The position numbers and the translations under genes were made by a program. Under the pieces are notes generated by a model. It worked only from the letters and a program-made list of their open reading frames with translations, made no database searches and was not told where the DNA came from. DNA of 64,000 nt from Desulfosporosinus metallidurans (GTDB taxonomy: Bacteria > Bacillota > Desulfitobacteriia > Desulfitobacteriales > Desulfitobacteriaceae). The stretch covers positions 96,734 to 160,733 of the forward strand of contig NZ_MLBF01000005.1 of the NCBI RefSeq assembly GCF_001936615.1, read 5' to 3'. This document shows, one piece after another, positions 24,783 to 34,735 of the stretch (position 1 is its first letter; every line of letters begins with the position of its first letter).

Positions 24783-24905
24783 CTATTTGAGGTTCGAACA
24801 CAATTGGATTAGCGCTTTATCACTCGTAATAACGCTCCGACATCCGCCAACTAGGTCATCCCCAAGGACACCAATGCATAGGGATAGTTCCTTGCTGTTG
24901 ATCGC
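24783..24905 (-). pseudogene. Remnant: 5' end of a dihydrolipoamide dehydrogenase gene
   Basis: The minus strand reads INSKELSLCIGVLGDDLVGG, matching the start INSKELSIGIGILGGGPAGY of the intact enzyme at 42794-44197. The start codon position is GCG instead of GTG, and the frame ends at a TAG after about 40 codons. The upstream DNA up to about 25190 also matches the intact locus. The rest of the gene has been lost. Confidence 0.75.
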
Positions 24906-24930
24906 CGAAACACCTCCTTGCTATTATATA

Positions 24931-24956
24931 ATTATCATATACTAATATTATACTAC
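24931..24956. promoter_or_regulatory. AT-rich palindromic operator/promoter of the DGC operon
   Basis: ATTATCATATACTAATATTATACTAC-type sequence, nearly identical to 44221-44246 upstream of the DLD gene. It lies about 200 bp before the HdrA-like gene. The adjacent ArsR regulator (25122-25451) is the likely binder. Confidence 0.5.
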
Positions 24957-25061
24957 CGTTCTATTTTCTTTGCACTATTATTTTTTCCAAAGTTGTCTCA
25001 ATGACATTGAAATATGCCATATTAAAATTAAGCTAAAGCAAGCTGTTCATGAAATGGAAAA

Positions 25062-25103
25062 GCAAGAGAGGCAACTTACTTTCTGTACAAATGCCTCCCT
25101 TGC
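25062..25103. terminator. Hairpin terminator downstream of ArsR gene
   Basis: Stem GCAAGAGAGGCA / TGCCTCCCTTGC with one mismatch. It is homologous to the perfect hairpin at 44345-44388 in the paralogous block. Confidence 0.7.
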
Positions 25104-25121
25104 CTCTTAAGCCTGATCGAA

Positions 25122-25451
25122 TCATTCCTTTGTCTCGATCTCTTGCATTAGCCGATGTTTATAGTTTAACGCATTGCTTATCAGCTCCTGACTTTTCTGC
25201 AATACTGCCAAAATCTCCAGGTGTTTAACTCGATACATAACTTGCAGCCCCTGTTTTCTCGACTCGATAAGATTTTCCCGACGCAGCACCGCCAAATGCT
25301 GGGATACATTCGACTGCCCAAGCCCAAGCTCGGAAATTATTTCGCAGACACACCGTTCACCGGAACTCAAATACTCCAGAATTTGCACCCTCGACGGATG
25401 AGCAATTGCTTTGAAAAGATTACTCGTCTTGTTTAACATTACAATTTTCAT
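25122..25451 (-). CDS. ArsR-family thiol/metal-responsive repressor
   Basis: A 109-residue winged-helix regulator: AIAHPSRVQILEYLSSGERC at the start of the DNA-binding domain, CVCEI (Cys-Val-Cys) at the position of the As(III) site of ArsR, recognition helix QSNVSQHLAVLRRENLI, and YRVKHLEILAVL at the dimer helix. The CVC pair implies binding of a soft metal or oxidation by sulfane sulfur. It lies upstream of the DGC operon on the same strand, and a degraded copy of its C-terminus is at 44405-44458 beside the DLD gene, so it probably regulated both. Confidence 0.88.
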   Translation of the reverse strand: MKIVMLNKTSNLFKAIAHPSRVQILEYLSSGERCVCEIISELGLGQSNVSQHLAVLRRENLIESRKQGLQVMYRVKHLEILAVLQKSQELISNALNYKHRLMQEIETKE

Positions 25452-25478
25452 CGTAAGCTCCTTCGAAATTTCCTCTAT

Positions 25479-26630
25479 TCAAAGATTGATATTGTCCTCA
25501 GCTACCTCTCTCACCGCCTGCAGAGCCGTCTCAATCTCCTCCTCACTCGTGAAATGGGAAGGACTAAAGCGAACGACCCCCTGTTCCAAAGTTCCTAGCA
25601 TCCTGTGGGCATGGGCAGCGCAGTGTAACCCAGCTCGGGCGATGACTCCAGCTTTCTCTTCTAATATAAAGCTGGCTTCTACAGAATCGAGTTCCCCAAT
25701 ATTAAAGGCCACAATGGGAGACCGCCTCTCTACTAGCTCACTCCCGTAAAGCTTAACACCCGAGATCTCCCGTAAATCGTTCCATAATTTTCGGCAATGC
25801 GCCTGTTCTCGAACCCTTATTTTATCCACACCTTCCCGGAGTATGTAGCGCACTCCCGCTCCTAATCCGGCAATTCCTGCGCCGTTCAACGTGCCGCTTT
25901 CCAAGGCATCCGGCAGAAAGTCCGGTTGACGATCCTCCTCGGAAAGACTCCCCGTCCCACCGTAAATCAACGGTTCCAAGCGGATCCCCGGCTTGACGAT
26001 AAGCCCTCCCGTTCCCTGAGGACCCAAAAGGCCTTTATGTCCTGGAAAGGCTAGTAAATCCACGGCTAGGCGTCCTAAATCGATAGGGAAAACCCCCGCA
26101 GTTTGTGCGGCATCCAGCAGATAGTAAGCACCGTGTTCATGGGAAATTTGCCCTATTGCTTTCACTGGTAACAAGGTGCCTGTTACATTCGAGGCATGTA
26201 AGGTCACCACTAACTTAGTGTTAGGGCGAAAAGCCTTGTCATAAGCTTCTAAATCAAACTCTCCCCCGAGTATCCCCTGAACTTCGCTTACCTCCACCCC
26301 TCGCTGTTTCAAAGCCCAGAGCGGTCGGGCCACCGCGTTATGCTCAATCGACGACGTGATGACATGATCTCCCGGCTGCAAAAGCCCAAATAACGCCTGA
26401 TTCAAAGCATGGGTAGCATTCTGGGTAAAGATAACCCGGTTCGGATTATCTGTGCCAAATAAAACACACAAGTCTTCCCTTGCCTGGTGAATGAGTCTAG
26501 CCATTTGCATCGCTGCACCATGTCCCCCCCGGCCGGCATTTCCACCTTTGTGCATAAGAGCCTCTTCAATAGCATCCACAACTTGTTGTGGCTTTGGCCA
26601 AGTTGTTGCTGCATTATCTAAATAAATCAT
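25479..26630 (-). CDS. Cysteine desulfurase family protein (EGID type)
   Basis: PLP-dependent class-V aminotransferase-fold enzyme of about 383 residues. It begins MIYLDNAATTWPKP, has SSIEHNAV, the PLP lysine in FPGHKGLLGPQGTGGL and the catalytic-loop Cys in ARAGLHCAAHAHRMLG. These features fit the TIGR01977-type family. It releases sulfur (or selenium) from cysteine as a persulfide. ATG 26630 is preferred over 26648 because AGGAAG precedes it. The DUF3343 gene lies 62 bp upstream, a common pair in Se/S-handling Firmicutes. A likely source of sulfane sulfur for the DGC/TusA proteins. Confidence 0.88.
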   Translation of the reverse strand: MIYLDNAATTWPKPQQVVDAIEEALMHKGGNAGRGGHGAAMQMARLIHQAREDLCVLFGTDNPNRVIFTQNATHALNQALFGLLQPGDHVITSSIEHNAVARPLWALKQRGVEVSEVQGILGGEFDLEAYDKAFRPNTKLVVTLHASNVTGTLLPVKAIGQISHEHGAYYLLDAAQTAGVFPIDLGRLAVDLLAFPGHKGLLGPQGTGGLIVKPGIRLEPLIYGGTGSLSEEDRQPDFLPDALESGTLNGAGIAGLGAGVRYILREGVDKIRVREQAHCRKLWNDLREISGVKLYGSELVERRSPIVAFNIGELDSVEASFILEEKAGVIARAGLHCAAHAHRMLGTLEQGVVRFSPSHFTSEEEIETALQAVREVAEDNINL

Positions 26631-26692
26631 CTCACGACTTCCTTTCATCGAGCCTAAGTGGAGTCACAATCGATCATCGAATTTAGGTATGA

Positions 26693-26959
26693 TCACCAGA
26701 CTATTGAGAAGAATCCCTCTTCCCGTGCTTCGTACATCCCTGTCAGTACCACTCCGTCATCAATAAGATCATCAATGATCTCTTTGCGTTCCAGTGGAAA
26801 GCACAAGGCAGTGTTACAACCGGATCTCAAACGAATTGGGGTAGGAATAGTGGCAAAGGGACACTCATAACGGGAAAAAACCCTCTCTGCGCCCAGAGCC
26901 TCCGTTAACGATGGGAACGTGAGTAAAGCTCGATATTCTTTCAATTTTCCATATAACAT
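26693..26959 (-). CDS. DUF3343 putative Se/S carrier
   Basis: An 88-residue DUF3343 protein: LLTFPSLTEALGAERVFSRY, then FATIPTPIRLRSGCNTALCF with the conserved Cys (about 48 and 53), then DDGVVLTGMY. Family members usually neighbour EGID cysteine desulfurases, YedF/TusA or SelD and are thought to carry sulfur or selenium. It is transcribed just before the desulfurase gene. The UGA at its end is followed by only a short unrelated frame, so I treat it as a real stop. Confidence 0.82.
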   Translation of the reverse strand: MLYGKLKEYRALLTFPSLTEALGAERVFSRYECPFATIPTPIRLRSGCNTALCFPLERKEIIDDLIDDGVVLTGMYEAREEGFFSIVW

Positions 26960-27040
26960 TATTATCCCCCTCGCTCTTTAACGCTTTAGGAAGACTCAAT
27001 CGTGCTTACAATTCAACTTCATTATTTCAAGCTAACCTGA

Positions 27041-27072
27041 TTATTAATAATAATATTACTATTTTATAATAT
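27041..27072. promoter_or_regulatory. AT-rich promoter/operator of DUF3343-desulfurase operon
   Basis: TTATTAATAATAATATTACT followed by ATTTTATAATATAC, similar to the AT palindromes at 24931 and 44221. Probable promoter for the leftward genes. Confidence 0.4.
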
Positions 27073-27121
27073 ACTTAACATAATACTTTTAAGGACTCTT
27101 TGTCAATATCTGCGCAAAAAT

Positions 27122-27160
27122 AATCAAGGTCCGAAGTCGCAATGACCTTGGACCTTGATT
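27122..27160. terminator. Hairpin between divergent units
   Basis: Inverted repeat AATCAAGGTCC / GGACCTTGATT with a 17-base loop. It lies between two divergently read genes, so it may be a relic or an operator for the Zn-type ArsR rather than a working terminator. Confidence 0.45.
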
Positions 27161-27266
27161 TACCCTTCAATCTTATTTCGCATTAAATCCAGCACGACTA
27201 TTTACAAACATTCAAGCAATCGTTATAATGTATTTAAAATAAACAAACAAAAAAGGAGGACTCAGT

Positions 27267-27632
27267 TTGAACCGTCCAGGTCATCATCACCTCTGCCAAA
27301 CAGATTGCCATACTCCACAACGTTTAAGTGAGTTATCTCATTCTGTAGCAGAGATCGAAGGGGTTACCCCTATTTTTAAAGCTCTCGCTGATGAAACACG
27401 GGTGAAGATTATTTATGCCTTGCTCCTAGAACCCGATCTTTGCGTCTGTGATATTGCTCAAATTACAGCGTTAACGGTCTCAGGAGCTTCCCACCATTTG
27501 CGTCTCCTTAAAGCCATGGGTCTTGCCCGTTCCCGCAAAGAAGGAAAGCTCGTTCGCTATAGCATCCACGACGAACACGTTAAGATTATCTTAGAAAAAG
27601 CACTCGACCATAGCAACCATCTTATGAAATAA
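27267..27632 (+). CDS. ArsR/SmtB-family metal-sensing repressor
   Basis: A 121-residue repressor with an N-terminal HHHLCQTDCHTP segment, the CVC motif in LCVCDIAQITALTVSGASHH and a C-terminal helix with HDEHVKIILEKALDHSNHL, which resembles the alpha-5 zinc site of SmtB/CzrA. The start is TTG 27267 with AAAGGAGG upstream. It directly precedes the cation-diffusion-facilitator gene, the standard arrangement for a zinc/cadmium/cobalt efflux operon relieved by metal binding. Confidence 0.9.
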   Translation: MNRPGHHHLCQTDCHTPQRLSELSHSVAEIEGVTPIFKALADETRVKIIYALLLEPDLCVCDIAQITALTVSGASHHLRLLKAMGLARSRKEGKLVRYSIHDEHVKIILEKALDHSNHLMK

Positions 27633-27733
27633 TCTGATTAGAACTCAAAAAATTTTAACCAAACATTCAAGTGTATGTTTTAATGTCAATATTATAAAAT
27701 AAATCTTTAATCATAAACGAGGAGGAGATAACC

Positions 27734-28807
27734 ATGTCAAAGCCTAATGAATCATCTGTTAAATCCCTAAATCATGAGCATGAGCATGAGCATGATCACA
27801 AACACGATCATCAACACGAGGCAACCCATGTTCATAATCAACCGGGGGCAGGTCACGCAGATGATCATGCCGGACACAACCACAGTGCACTCGGTGGACA
27901 CGTGCATGCCACTGGAACCAAGTTAAAATGGGCCTTTTTAGCTACCTTCTTCATCTTGGCAGTGGAAGTCGTTGGCGGAAGCTTAGCGAATAGCCTAGCC
28001 CTTCTCAGTGATGCCGGACACGTCCTGACAGATGTTGCTGCCTTAGGCCTTGCTTGGTTTGCAGCCGTTCAAGCGCAGAAATCTCCCACCCTTGATAAAA
28101 CATTTGGTTATCATCGCACAGGGATCTTAGCCGCTTTAGCCAATTCTCTTACTCTGATTATTATTGCTTTCGTGATTCTTTATGAAGCCTTCCACCGGTT
28201 TCAAAATCCCCAACCCGTAGAAAGCACAATTATGTATTTAAGTGCTGGGGTTGGCGTGATTGTTAATCTGGCAATCGCCTTTGGCTTCCGAGGCGGGGAA
28301 GATAATCTCAACGTCCGTTCTGCCCTTCTCCATGTTTTGGGAGATGCCGCAGCCTCAGCGGGCGTCATCATCGGTGCCATCATCATGCAATTTACCCACT
28401 GGTATGTGATTGACCCGATCATCTCCGTTTTGATCGCCCTGATGATCGCTTGGAACGCTTGGAAGATTGTCAAAGAAACCCTTCATATTTTAATGGAAGG
28501 AGCACCAGACAATTTTGAATATGATCGCTTATTAGCGTTTGTTCGGACCTTACCAGGTGCCCAGGATATCCACGATCTTCATGTTTGGAGTGTGACACCG
28601 GAACGTGTTGCCCTCAGTTGCCATCTCATCGTTGATCCCGAGGGTTCACTGGAGCGAAGCACAGAAATCATCAAACAGTTCAAGCAATATATTTTGAAAG
28701 AATTTGGGATATCTCACTCGACAATTGAACTAGAAATAGACCAGTGCGGATGTCCTGGGCTTCTTTGCCCAGAGACTCTCTGGGAAAGTGGAAAAGGTGC
28801 GCATTAA
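27734..28807 (+). CDS. Cation diffusion facilitator (CzcD/ZitB-like)
   Basis: A 357-residue metal/proton antiporter. A His/Asp/Glu-rich N-terminal tail (residues 12-58) precedes six helices. The transport-site motif in helix 2 is [20 protein letters not shown], and in helix 5 [13 protein letters not shown], giving the HxxxD pairs of the Zn branch. The C-terminal cytoplasmic domain contains [13 protein letters not shown]. It exports Zn2+, Cd2+ or similar ions. Preceded by its ArsR-type repressor and followed 17 bp later by the CoA-activase gene. Confidence 0.92.
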   Translation: MSKPNESSVKSLNHEHEHEHDHKHDHQHEATHVHNQPGAGHADDHAGHNHSALGGHVHATGTKLKWAFLATFFILAVEVVGGSLANSLALLSDAGHVLTDVAALGLAWFAAVQAQKSPTLDKTFGYHRTGILAALANSLTLIIIAFVILYEAFHRFQNPQPVESTIMYLSAGVGVIVNLAIAFGFRGGEDNLNVRSALLHVLGDAAASAGVIIGAIIMQFTHWYVIDPIISVLIALMIAWNAWKIVKETLHILMEGAPDNFEYDRLLAFVRTLPGAQDIHDLHVWSVTPERVALSCHLIVDPEGSLERSTEIIKQFKQYILKEFGISHSTIELEIDQCGCPGLLCPETLWESGKGAH

Positions 28808-28824
28808 GCCAGTGGAGGAAGAAA

Positions 28825-31800
28825 ATGAGCAACGTTTTAAATATTGGACTCGATGTTGGTTCCACAACGGTCAAACTTGTTGTGTTAGATCCGGAGCAAA
28901 CGATTGTCTATAAGAACTATCTCAGGCATTTTTCCAATATCCGCACGACAGTCGTTGCCATGCTCGGAGAGGCCAAAGCCATCTTGCATGGGCATATATT
29001 GACCCTGATGGTGACAGGGTCTGGTGGCTTTAATATTTCCCAAACCTTAGATGTCCCTTTTATTCAAGAAGTGATGGCTTGCTCGCAGGCCATTAAAATC
29101 CTTATTCCCAAGACCGATGCCGCTATAGAGCTGGGCGGTGAGGATGCCAAAGTCACTTATTTCGGAGACTCTCTGGAGCAGCGTATGAATGGGACGTGCG
29201 CCGGAGGTACCGGGGCCTTTATTGATCAGATGGCTTCCTTATTACAAACGGATGCTCAGGGTTTAAATGAACTCGCTAAGAACTACCAAACAATTTATCC
29301 AATTGCCTCTCGCTGTGGCGTGTTTGCCAAGACGGATGTCCAGCCCTTATTAAATGAAGGAGCCGCCAAAGAAGACATTGCTGTCTCTGTCTTACAGGCC
29401 GTTGTCAATCAGACAATTAGCGGCTTGGCCCAGGGCCGTCCGATTACGGGCAACGTTGCTTTTTTAGGAGGTCCCCTGTTTTTTCTCTCTGAACTGAGAA
29501 AGCGTTTTACTGAAACTCTGAGATTAGAAAACGAAAACATCCTCTTCCCGGACGATTCTCAATTCTTCGTGGCGATTGGAGCCGCCCTTTCCTCACGGGA
29601 GCATGAGCCCTTTGCACTGGAGTGTTTATACGAACGCGCCCCCTTGATTTATGCCATGAATAATGACGGGAACGAAGATTTAAACCCTTTATTTGCCAAC
29701 CCTGCAGAGTATGAGGCTTTTAAAGAGCGACATGCCCAACATAAGGTCCAGCGAGGGGATTTAGAGAGCTATGTTGGAAATGCCTATCTAGGCATCGATG
29801 CTGGGTCAACCACCACCAAGATCGCCCTAATCGCCAAAGACGGAGGTTTGCTGTATTCCTATTATGGCAGCAATCAAGGAAACCCGTTAGAATCAACCAT
29901 GGAAGCCTTGAAAACCCTGTATAGAAAGCTCAATCCAACGACCCACATTCTCCACTCCGCCGTTACCGGATATGGAGAGCATCTCATCAAAGCAGCACTC
30001 CAAGTGGACATCGGAGAAATCGAAACGGTTGCCCATTATACCGCCGCCAATTTTTTCTTACCTGGCGTTGATCTTGTTTTAGATATTGGTGGACAGGACA
30101 TGAAAAGTTTAGTCATCCGGAATGGAGTTATTGACTCCATAACCTTAAATGAAGCGTGTTCTTCAGGATGTGGCTCCTTTGTGGAAACCTTTGCCAACTC
30201 TTTGAATATGAATGTTCAAGAATTTGCTCAAATCGGGCTGGAATCCAAGCACCCGGTCGATCTGGGGACGCGCTGTACCGTCTTCATGAACTCCAAAGTC
30301 AAACAAGTCCAAAAAGAAGGGGCTGAGGTTGGCGATATTTCGGCGGGAATCTCCATTTCCGTCATCAAAAATGCCCTTTTCAAAGTGATACGCCTGAGGA
30401 ACGCGGAAGGACTGGGGAAAAAGATCGTCGTCCAAGGAGGTACGTTCTATAACGACACTGTCCTCAGGGCTCTAGAACAAATTGCGCAGCGAGACGTGGT
30501 ACGCCCAGACATTGCCGGACTTATGGGTGCCTTTGGAGCCGCTTTAATTGCTAAAGAGCGTTTTGAACAGGGCTATGCGACGACCCTCCTAACCGGAGAG
30601 GCACTCCAGAAGCTCTCTTCGGAGACCACCAACCAGCGCTGCGGGCTATGCGGAAACAACTGCCTCGTCACGATCAAGCGTTTCTCTAATGGGGGAGAGT
30701 TTTTCTCTGGCAATCGTTGTGAACGAGGGGCAGGCAAAAAGGTGGTGCACTCTGAGATCCCCAATCTTTTTGCCTACAAGTACAAACGAGTCTTCAACTA
30801 CAAACCCTTAGCCCCGGACAAAGCCGTCCGAGGGACGATCGGGATTCCCCGCGTATTAAATCTCTACGAAGATTATCCCTTTTGGTTCACCTTCTTTACA
30901 GAATTAGGGTATCGAGTGATTCTCTCCAGTCGCTCCGCTAAACAACTCTATGAGCAAGGCATGGATACCATCCCTTCCGAGTCAGCCTGTTACCCAGCGA
31001 AGCTTGTCCACGGACATTTTGCCGATTTAGTGAAAAAAGGGGTAACCAAATGCTTTTATCCCTGCCTTCCTTATAACCGCACAGAAGATCCCGGCGCAGG
31101 CAACCATTACAATTGCCCCATTGTCACCTCTTACCCAGAGACCATTCATGCCAACATGGATCTCCTCCGAACTCCTCAGATGACCTTTTATCATCCCTTC
31201 TTACCGATCGATAAGCCAAGTCGCATGGGCAAACGCTTAATCGAAGAGTTGGCTCCCGAAGGAATCTCCAAAAATGAGATCCTTGAGGCGATGGATAAAG
31301 CGTATCTCGAGCTGGACAAGTATCAGGACGAGGTCAAGAAAAAAGGAGAAGAAACCCTTCTCTACATTAAAACCCATCATCTAAAAGGGATTGTCTTAGG
31401 GGGAAGGCCCTATCATATTGATCCAGAAATCAATCATGGAATCCCGGAGATGATTCAAGCCTATGGGTTCGCTGTTTTATCTGAGGACTCCATAAACCAC
31501 CTCGGTAAGGTCGAACGACCGTTGCGCATTGTCGATCAATGGGTCTACCATACGCGGTTGTACGCTGCCGCCAGCTATGTTGCCGAGCAAGAATCTCTCG
31601 AATTAATCCAATTGACCTCCTTCGGATGTGGCTTAGATGCCGTGACGACGGATCAGGTCAAGGAAATTCTTGAGGCTTACGGGAAAATCTATACAGTATT
31701 AAAAATTGATGAGATCAACAATTTAGGGGCTGCTCGGATCCGCGTGCGTTCCTTAATCGCTGCCATTCAAGAACGCGACAAACGAAGCTTTCCCACTGAA

Positions 31801-33066
31801 AAATTGTTTGCCAAGCTCCCGAGAGTCGTCTTCACTAAAGAAATGAAGAAAACGCATACCCTTTTGGTGCCCCAAATGTCCCCGATTCATTTTCAGTTTT
31901 TCAAAACCAGCTTTGAACTTGCGGGGTATACCCTGGAAATCTTACCTTCAGTCGATAAGTCGGCGATTGATGAAGGCTTAAAATACGTGCACAATGATGC
32001 TTGTTACCCCGCCATTATTGTCGTTGGACAGATCATGAGAGCCTTGGGGTCCGGCAAGTATGATTTAAACAACACCTCAGTGATTATTTCTCAGACTGGC
32101 GGGGGATGTCGAGCGACGAACTATATCGCCTTTATCCGCAAGGCCTTAAAAGATGCCCAAATGGAACACATCCCCGTAGTTGCTTTAAATACAGGGAATT
32201 CCACCAGTTTAGAGAAAAATCCCGGCTTTAAAATCACCCTTCCAATGTTTAATAAATTGATGAGGGGACTAATCTATGGGGATCTTTTAATGCGGGTCCT
32301 CTACCGAGTACGCCCGTATGAGAAAGTTCCGGGCTCCGCCAATCGCTTATATGAGGAATGGGTAGAGCGCTGCCAAGAATCCTTGAAAAACGGAAAAAGC
32401 AGGGACTACAACAAGATGATTCGCCAAATCGTGAAGGATTTTGATCATCTACCAATTGATGAGGAACTGGTCAAACCCAAGGTAGGCGTCGTCGGTGAAA
32501 TTCTCGTTAAATTCCACCCTACCGCCAATAACAACATTGTCGAGCTGTTGGAGGCTGAAGGTGCTGAGGCGGTCGTCCCAGACCTCGCAGACTTCCTATT
32601 ATATGGTGCTTTGGATAATCGCATTCAATATGAAAAACTCTCAGGTAGTTTTTGGGGCATGGTGTCTGGCAATCTCTCCATCAACCGGATTGAATCCTAC
32701 CGTAAAGAGATGAAGAAGGCTCTAAGCGCCAGTAAACGGTTTACAGCCCCAAAACCCATCGAGGAAATTGCCAAATATGCAGCCAACCACCTCTCTCTGG
32801 CCAACCAGGCAGGAGAAGGCTGGTTCCTCACCGGAGAAATGGTCGATCTAATTCGCTGTGGAGTCCAGAACATTGTGTGTTTACAGCCCTTTGCCTGCTT
32901 GCCCAATCATATAACAGGCAAAGGCATGTTCCGAGAAATCCGAAGGTCCTATCCTCAAGCTAACCTTGCCCCCATTGACTATGATCCTGGGGCGAGTGAA
33001 GTCAATCAACTGAACCGCATAAAGCTTATGCTTTCTGTCGCTGTTGAAAATTTAACCAAGACCTAG
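28825..33066 (+). CDS. Giant acyl-CoA dehydratase activase-like protein
   Basis: A 1413-residue protein of the BadF/BadG/HgdC class fused to a dehydratase-like part. Two ASKHA ATPase domains are visible: the first with [17 protein letters not shown] and [10 protein letters not shown], the second with [19 protein letters not shown] and [16 protein letters not shown] cluster-type [10 protein letters not shown] and a zinc-like CGLCGNNC follow, then a DUF2229/HgdB-like C-terminal half (about 700-1413) with [14 protein letters not shown] and [14 protein letters not shown] 28825 is chosen because GGAGG precedes it; an upstream ATG would overlap the CDF gene. Such proteins use ATP to inject electrons into difficult substrates; the target here is unknown. 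Confidence 0.88.
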   Translation: MSNVLNIGLDVGSTTVKLVVLDPEQTIVYKNYLRHFSNIRTTVVAMLGEAKAILHGHILTLMVTGSGGFNISQTLDVPFIQEVMACSQAIKILIPKTDAAIELGGEDAKVTYFGDSLEQRMNGTCAGGTGAFIDQMASLLQTDAQGLNELAKNYQTIYPIASRCGVFAKTDVQPLLNEGAAKEDIAVSVLQAVVNQTISGLAQGRPITGNVAFLGGPLFFLSELRKRFTETLRLENENILFPDDSQFFVAIGAALSSREHEPFALECLYERAPLIYAMNNDGNEDLNPLFANPAEYEAFKERHAQHKVQRGDLESYVGNAYLGIDAGSTTTKIALIAKDGGLLYSYYGSNQGNPLESTMEALKTLYRKLNPTTHILHSAVTGYGEHLIKAALQVDIGEIETVAHYTAANFFLPGVDLVLDIGGQDMKSLVIRNGVIDSITLNEACSSGCGSFVETFANSLNMNVQEFAQIGLESKHPVDLGTRCTVFMNSKVKQVQKEGAEVGDISAGISISVIKNALFKVIRLRNAEGLGKKIVVQGGTFYNDTVLRALEQIAQRDVVRPDIAGLMGAFGAALIAKERFEQGYATTLLTGEALQKLSSETTNQRCGLCGNNCLVTIKRFSNGGEFFSGNRCERGAGKKVVHSEIPNLFAYKYKRVFNYKPLAPDKAVRGTIGIPRVLNLYEDYPFWFTFFTELGYRVILSSRSAKQLYEQGMDTIPSESACYPAKLVHGHFADLVKKGVTKCFYPCLPYNRTEDPGAGNHYNCPIVTSYPETIHANMDLLRTPQMTFYHPFLPIDKPSRMGKRLIEELAPEGISKNEILEAMDKAYLELDKYQDEVKKKGEETLLYIKTHHLKGIVLGGRPYHIDPEINHGIPEMIQAYGFAVLSEDSINHLGKVERPLRIVDQWVYHTRLYAAASYVAEQESLELIQLTSFGCGLDAVTTDQVKEILEAYGKIYTVLKIDEINNLGAARIRVRSLIAAIQERDKRSFPTEKLFAKLPRVVFTKEMKKTHTLLVPQMSPIHFQFFKTSFELAGYTLEILPSVDKSAIDEGLKYVHNDACYPAIIVVGQIMRALGSGKYDLNNTSVIISQTGGGCRATNYIAFIRKALKDAQMEHIPVVALNTGNSTSLEKNPGFKITLPMFNKLMRGLIYGDLLMRVLYRVRPYEKVPGSANRLYEEWVERCQESLKNGKSRDYNKMIRQIVKDFDHLPIDEELVKPKVGVVGEILVKFHPTANNNIVELLEAEGAEAVVPDLADFLLYGALDNRIQYEKLSGSFWGMVSGNLSINRIESYRKEMKKALSASKRFTAPKPIEEIAKYAANHLSLANQAGEGWFLTGEMVDLIRCGVQNIVCLQPFACLPNHITGKGMFREIRRSYPQANLAPIDYDPGASEVNQLNRIKLMLSVAVENLTKT

Positions 33067-33315
33067 GCCAAATGGTCAATAAAACGAAAAGTCGCAAGGA
33101 TTTCTCATCCTAACGGCTTTTCCTAGCCATGTCGCATTCATTGACCAATGTCACCTTGTTGTATTTCAAGTCATTGATGCCCTCGTCAAGCAATCAATAA
33201 AGTTCGAACTCACTCGGTATAGGGTCCCCTTGATGTTTCGTTGACAGACAATAATAAAACGATTATCCTTAAATTAAATATGTTAATATAAGAATATGTG
33301 AAAAAGGAGATCAAG
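33067..33315. other. Intergenic region before the YeeE-TusA operon
   Basis: About 250 bp. A hairpin-forming TGGTCAAT...ATTGACCA pair at 33072-33147 may end the activase transcript. A possible promoter (TTGACA at 33240, TATTAA-like AT tract at 33270-33290) precedes the YeeE gene. No gene seen. Confidence 0.45.
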
Positions 33316-33945
33316 ATGGGGACTAATGCATTTCATTCCCAACAGAAATGGAACCTCGGATTTATCGTATTTCTTTCGTTGTTACTTGTTCTTCTTGCTC
33401 AAATGAGTACTAATCTCACTCTGATTTTTGCTCTAGGAATTAGTTTGGGCTTTGTCTTACAAAAGTCCCGTTTTTGTCTGGTGTCTGCTGTGCGTGATCC
33501 TATCTTAATCGGCATGACTGAGCTCACCCGAGCCTTTCTTTTACTTTTGGGGATTAGTATCCTTGGCTTTGCGCTGGTTTCCTGGGGAGCATCCCAGAGA
33601 AATATCCCGTTGATCCTCAATGTTTTTCCTTTGGGCGTGCATACCGTTGTCGGTGGACTATTGTTCGGGATCGGGATGGTGTTGGCTGGAGGCTGTTCTA
33701 CGGGAATTCTAATGCGTATTGGGGAAGGATTTGCCATGCAAGGGGTGGCGTTTTTCGGTTTGGTGGTGGGCGCTGTTTTGGGAGAGCGGTCGTTAATAAA
33801 CTGGAGAATCGTCTTTGGTGAATTGCCGGGGATTTTCTTGCCGGATATTTTAGGTTGGGCTCCAACCCTTATACTGGAAATAGCCGTGTTGTTGGCCTTA
33901 TGGCAGTTGGCTAGATGGTGGCAAAATAAACAATTGGGGGAGTAG
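33316..33945 (+). CDS. YeeE/YedE-family membrane protein (N-half type)
   Basis: A 209-residue membrane protein with about six helices. Family signatures are FVLQKSRFCLVSAVRDP (about 40-56) and GMVLAGGCSTGILMRIGEG with the transport-site Cys (about 120-138). YeeE proteins take up thiosulfate through cysteine relay; some YedE members are linked to selenium. ATG 33316 has AGGAG seven bases upstream; a GTG at 33298 is less likely. It is followed after 4 bp by tusA-like and then by a second YeeE half, so the three-gene order is carrier between two half-transporters. Confidence 0.88.
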   Translation: MGTNAFHSQQKWNLGFIVFLSLLLVLLAQMSTNLTLIFALGISLGFVLQKSRFCLVSAVRDPILIGMTELTRAFLLLLGISILGFALVSWGASQRNIPLILNVFPLGVHTVVGGLLFGIGMVLAGGCSTGILMRIGEGFAMQGVAFFGLVVGAVLGERSLINWRIVFGELPGIFLPDILGWAPTLILEIAVLLALWQLARWWQNKQLGE

Positions 33946-33949
33946 GTGA

Positions 33950-34186
33950 ATGGCTGTGACTCGTTTTTCAATTGAGATATGGGGAGAAATGTGTCCAATT
34001 CCCCTAATTAAAGCAAAAAAAAAGTTGTTGTCCATGCAATGTGGTGATATTTTAGTCCTAGAGACTGAACACAGTTGTACCTCAAGGGGGATTGTTGTTT
34101 GGGCAAAAGCCAATCGGTATATTATTGAAGAGGAAGAAGTGGCGAATGGCATATGGCATCTTGAACTGACGAAAACGCATGATTAG
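33950..34186 (+). CDS. tusA: TusA/SirA-family sulfur carrier
   Basis: A 78-residue TusA-like protein with the catalytic-persulfide motif GEMCPIPLIKAKKKL (Cys at residue 15). Such small proteins carry sulfane sulfur on the Cys of the CPxP motif between desulfurases, rhodaneses and acceptor enzymes. Located between two YeeE half-transporters, so it probably takes sulfur imported as thiosulfate. The internal Cys in HSCTSRG is not part of the family motif. TusA-like YeeD proteins have the same role beside YeeE. Confidence 0.9.
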   Translation: MAVTRFSIEIWGEMCPIPLIKAKKKLLSMQCGDILVLETEHSCTSRGIVVWAKANRYIIEEEEVANGIWHLELTKTHD

Positions 34187-34201
34187 AGAGAGTGTGAAAC
34201 C

Positions 34202-34693
34202 ATGAAAAAGACTTGGCAGACAATCATCCATGGCCCTTGGGCTTATTGGGTAGGGGCCATTATTTTGGGTGTGCTCAACCTACTTGTGCTGATCGTGAGG
34301 CGTCAACCTTGGGGGGTTACTACGAATATCGAACATTGGGCGGAATGGATTGGTACTAACTTGGGAGTGCTCGATGACCAAGGATTTACGTTTATGGGCT
34401 TAATGACTTCCTCTGGGACCTATTTGAACCTTGGGCTGCTGCTGGGTGCCTTTTGGGCAACGTTGGTCGCTTCGCAGGCTCGATTCCGGCCAATCAGGAA
34501 TAAGAAGTTCTTTTTTTCCGCCTTAATTGGGGGGTTACTCATGGGCTACGGAGCACGGATTGCTTATGGTTGCAATGTCGGCGCCCTGTTGAACGGAATT
34601 GCTTCGAGTTCTCTTACCGGGTGGATTTTTGCAATCGCGGTCTTTTTAGGGACTTGGATAGGATCAAAACTCCTCGTTAAATATTTACTGTAA
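34202..34693 (+). CDS. YeeE/YedE-family membrane protein (C-half type)
   Basis: A 163-residue membrane protein with four to five helices and the YeeE signature GGLLMGYGARIAYGCNVGAL (about 116-135), including the functional Cys. It is half the length of fused YeeE transporters and complements the 209-residue half at 33316. Forms an operon with TusA; the terminator begins at the stop codon. Confidence 0.87.
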   Translation: MKKTWQTIIHGPWAYWVGAIILGVLNLLVLIVRRQPWGVTTNIEHWAEWIGTNLGVLDDQGFTFMGLMTSSGTYLNLGLLLGAFWATLVASQARFRPIRNKKFFFSALIGGLLMGYGARIAYGCNVGALLNGIASSSLTGWIFAIAVFLGTWIGSKLLVKYLL

Positions 34694-34718
34694 AGAGACA
34701 GCTTACGCTGTCTCTTTA
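34691..34718. terminator. Terminator between YeeE and LysR genes
   Basis: Perfect inverted repeat TAAAGAGACAGC / GCTGTCTCTTTA with loop TTAC, between convergent genes. Works for both directions. Confidence 0.85.
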
Positions 34719-34735
34719 CTATTATTTCTATATTC

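Noticed and set aside
24783..24905. Treating the DLD-like frame before the HdrA-like gene as a functional small gene
   Set aside because: The start codon is changed to GCG and similarity ends after about 20 residues; it is better explained as a remnant.
26651..26695. Possible read-through at the UGA ending the DUF3343 gene
   Set aside because: DUF3343 proteins usually end here; the 13 following codons show no similarity and no SECIS-like hairpin with an apical G in range was seen.
27780..27860. CATGAG/CATGAT repeats near the start of the CDF gene
   Set aside because: They only encode the His-rich metal-binding tail typical of CDF proteins.
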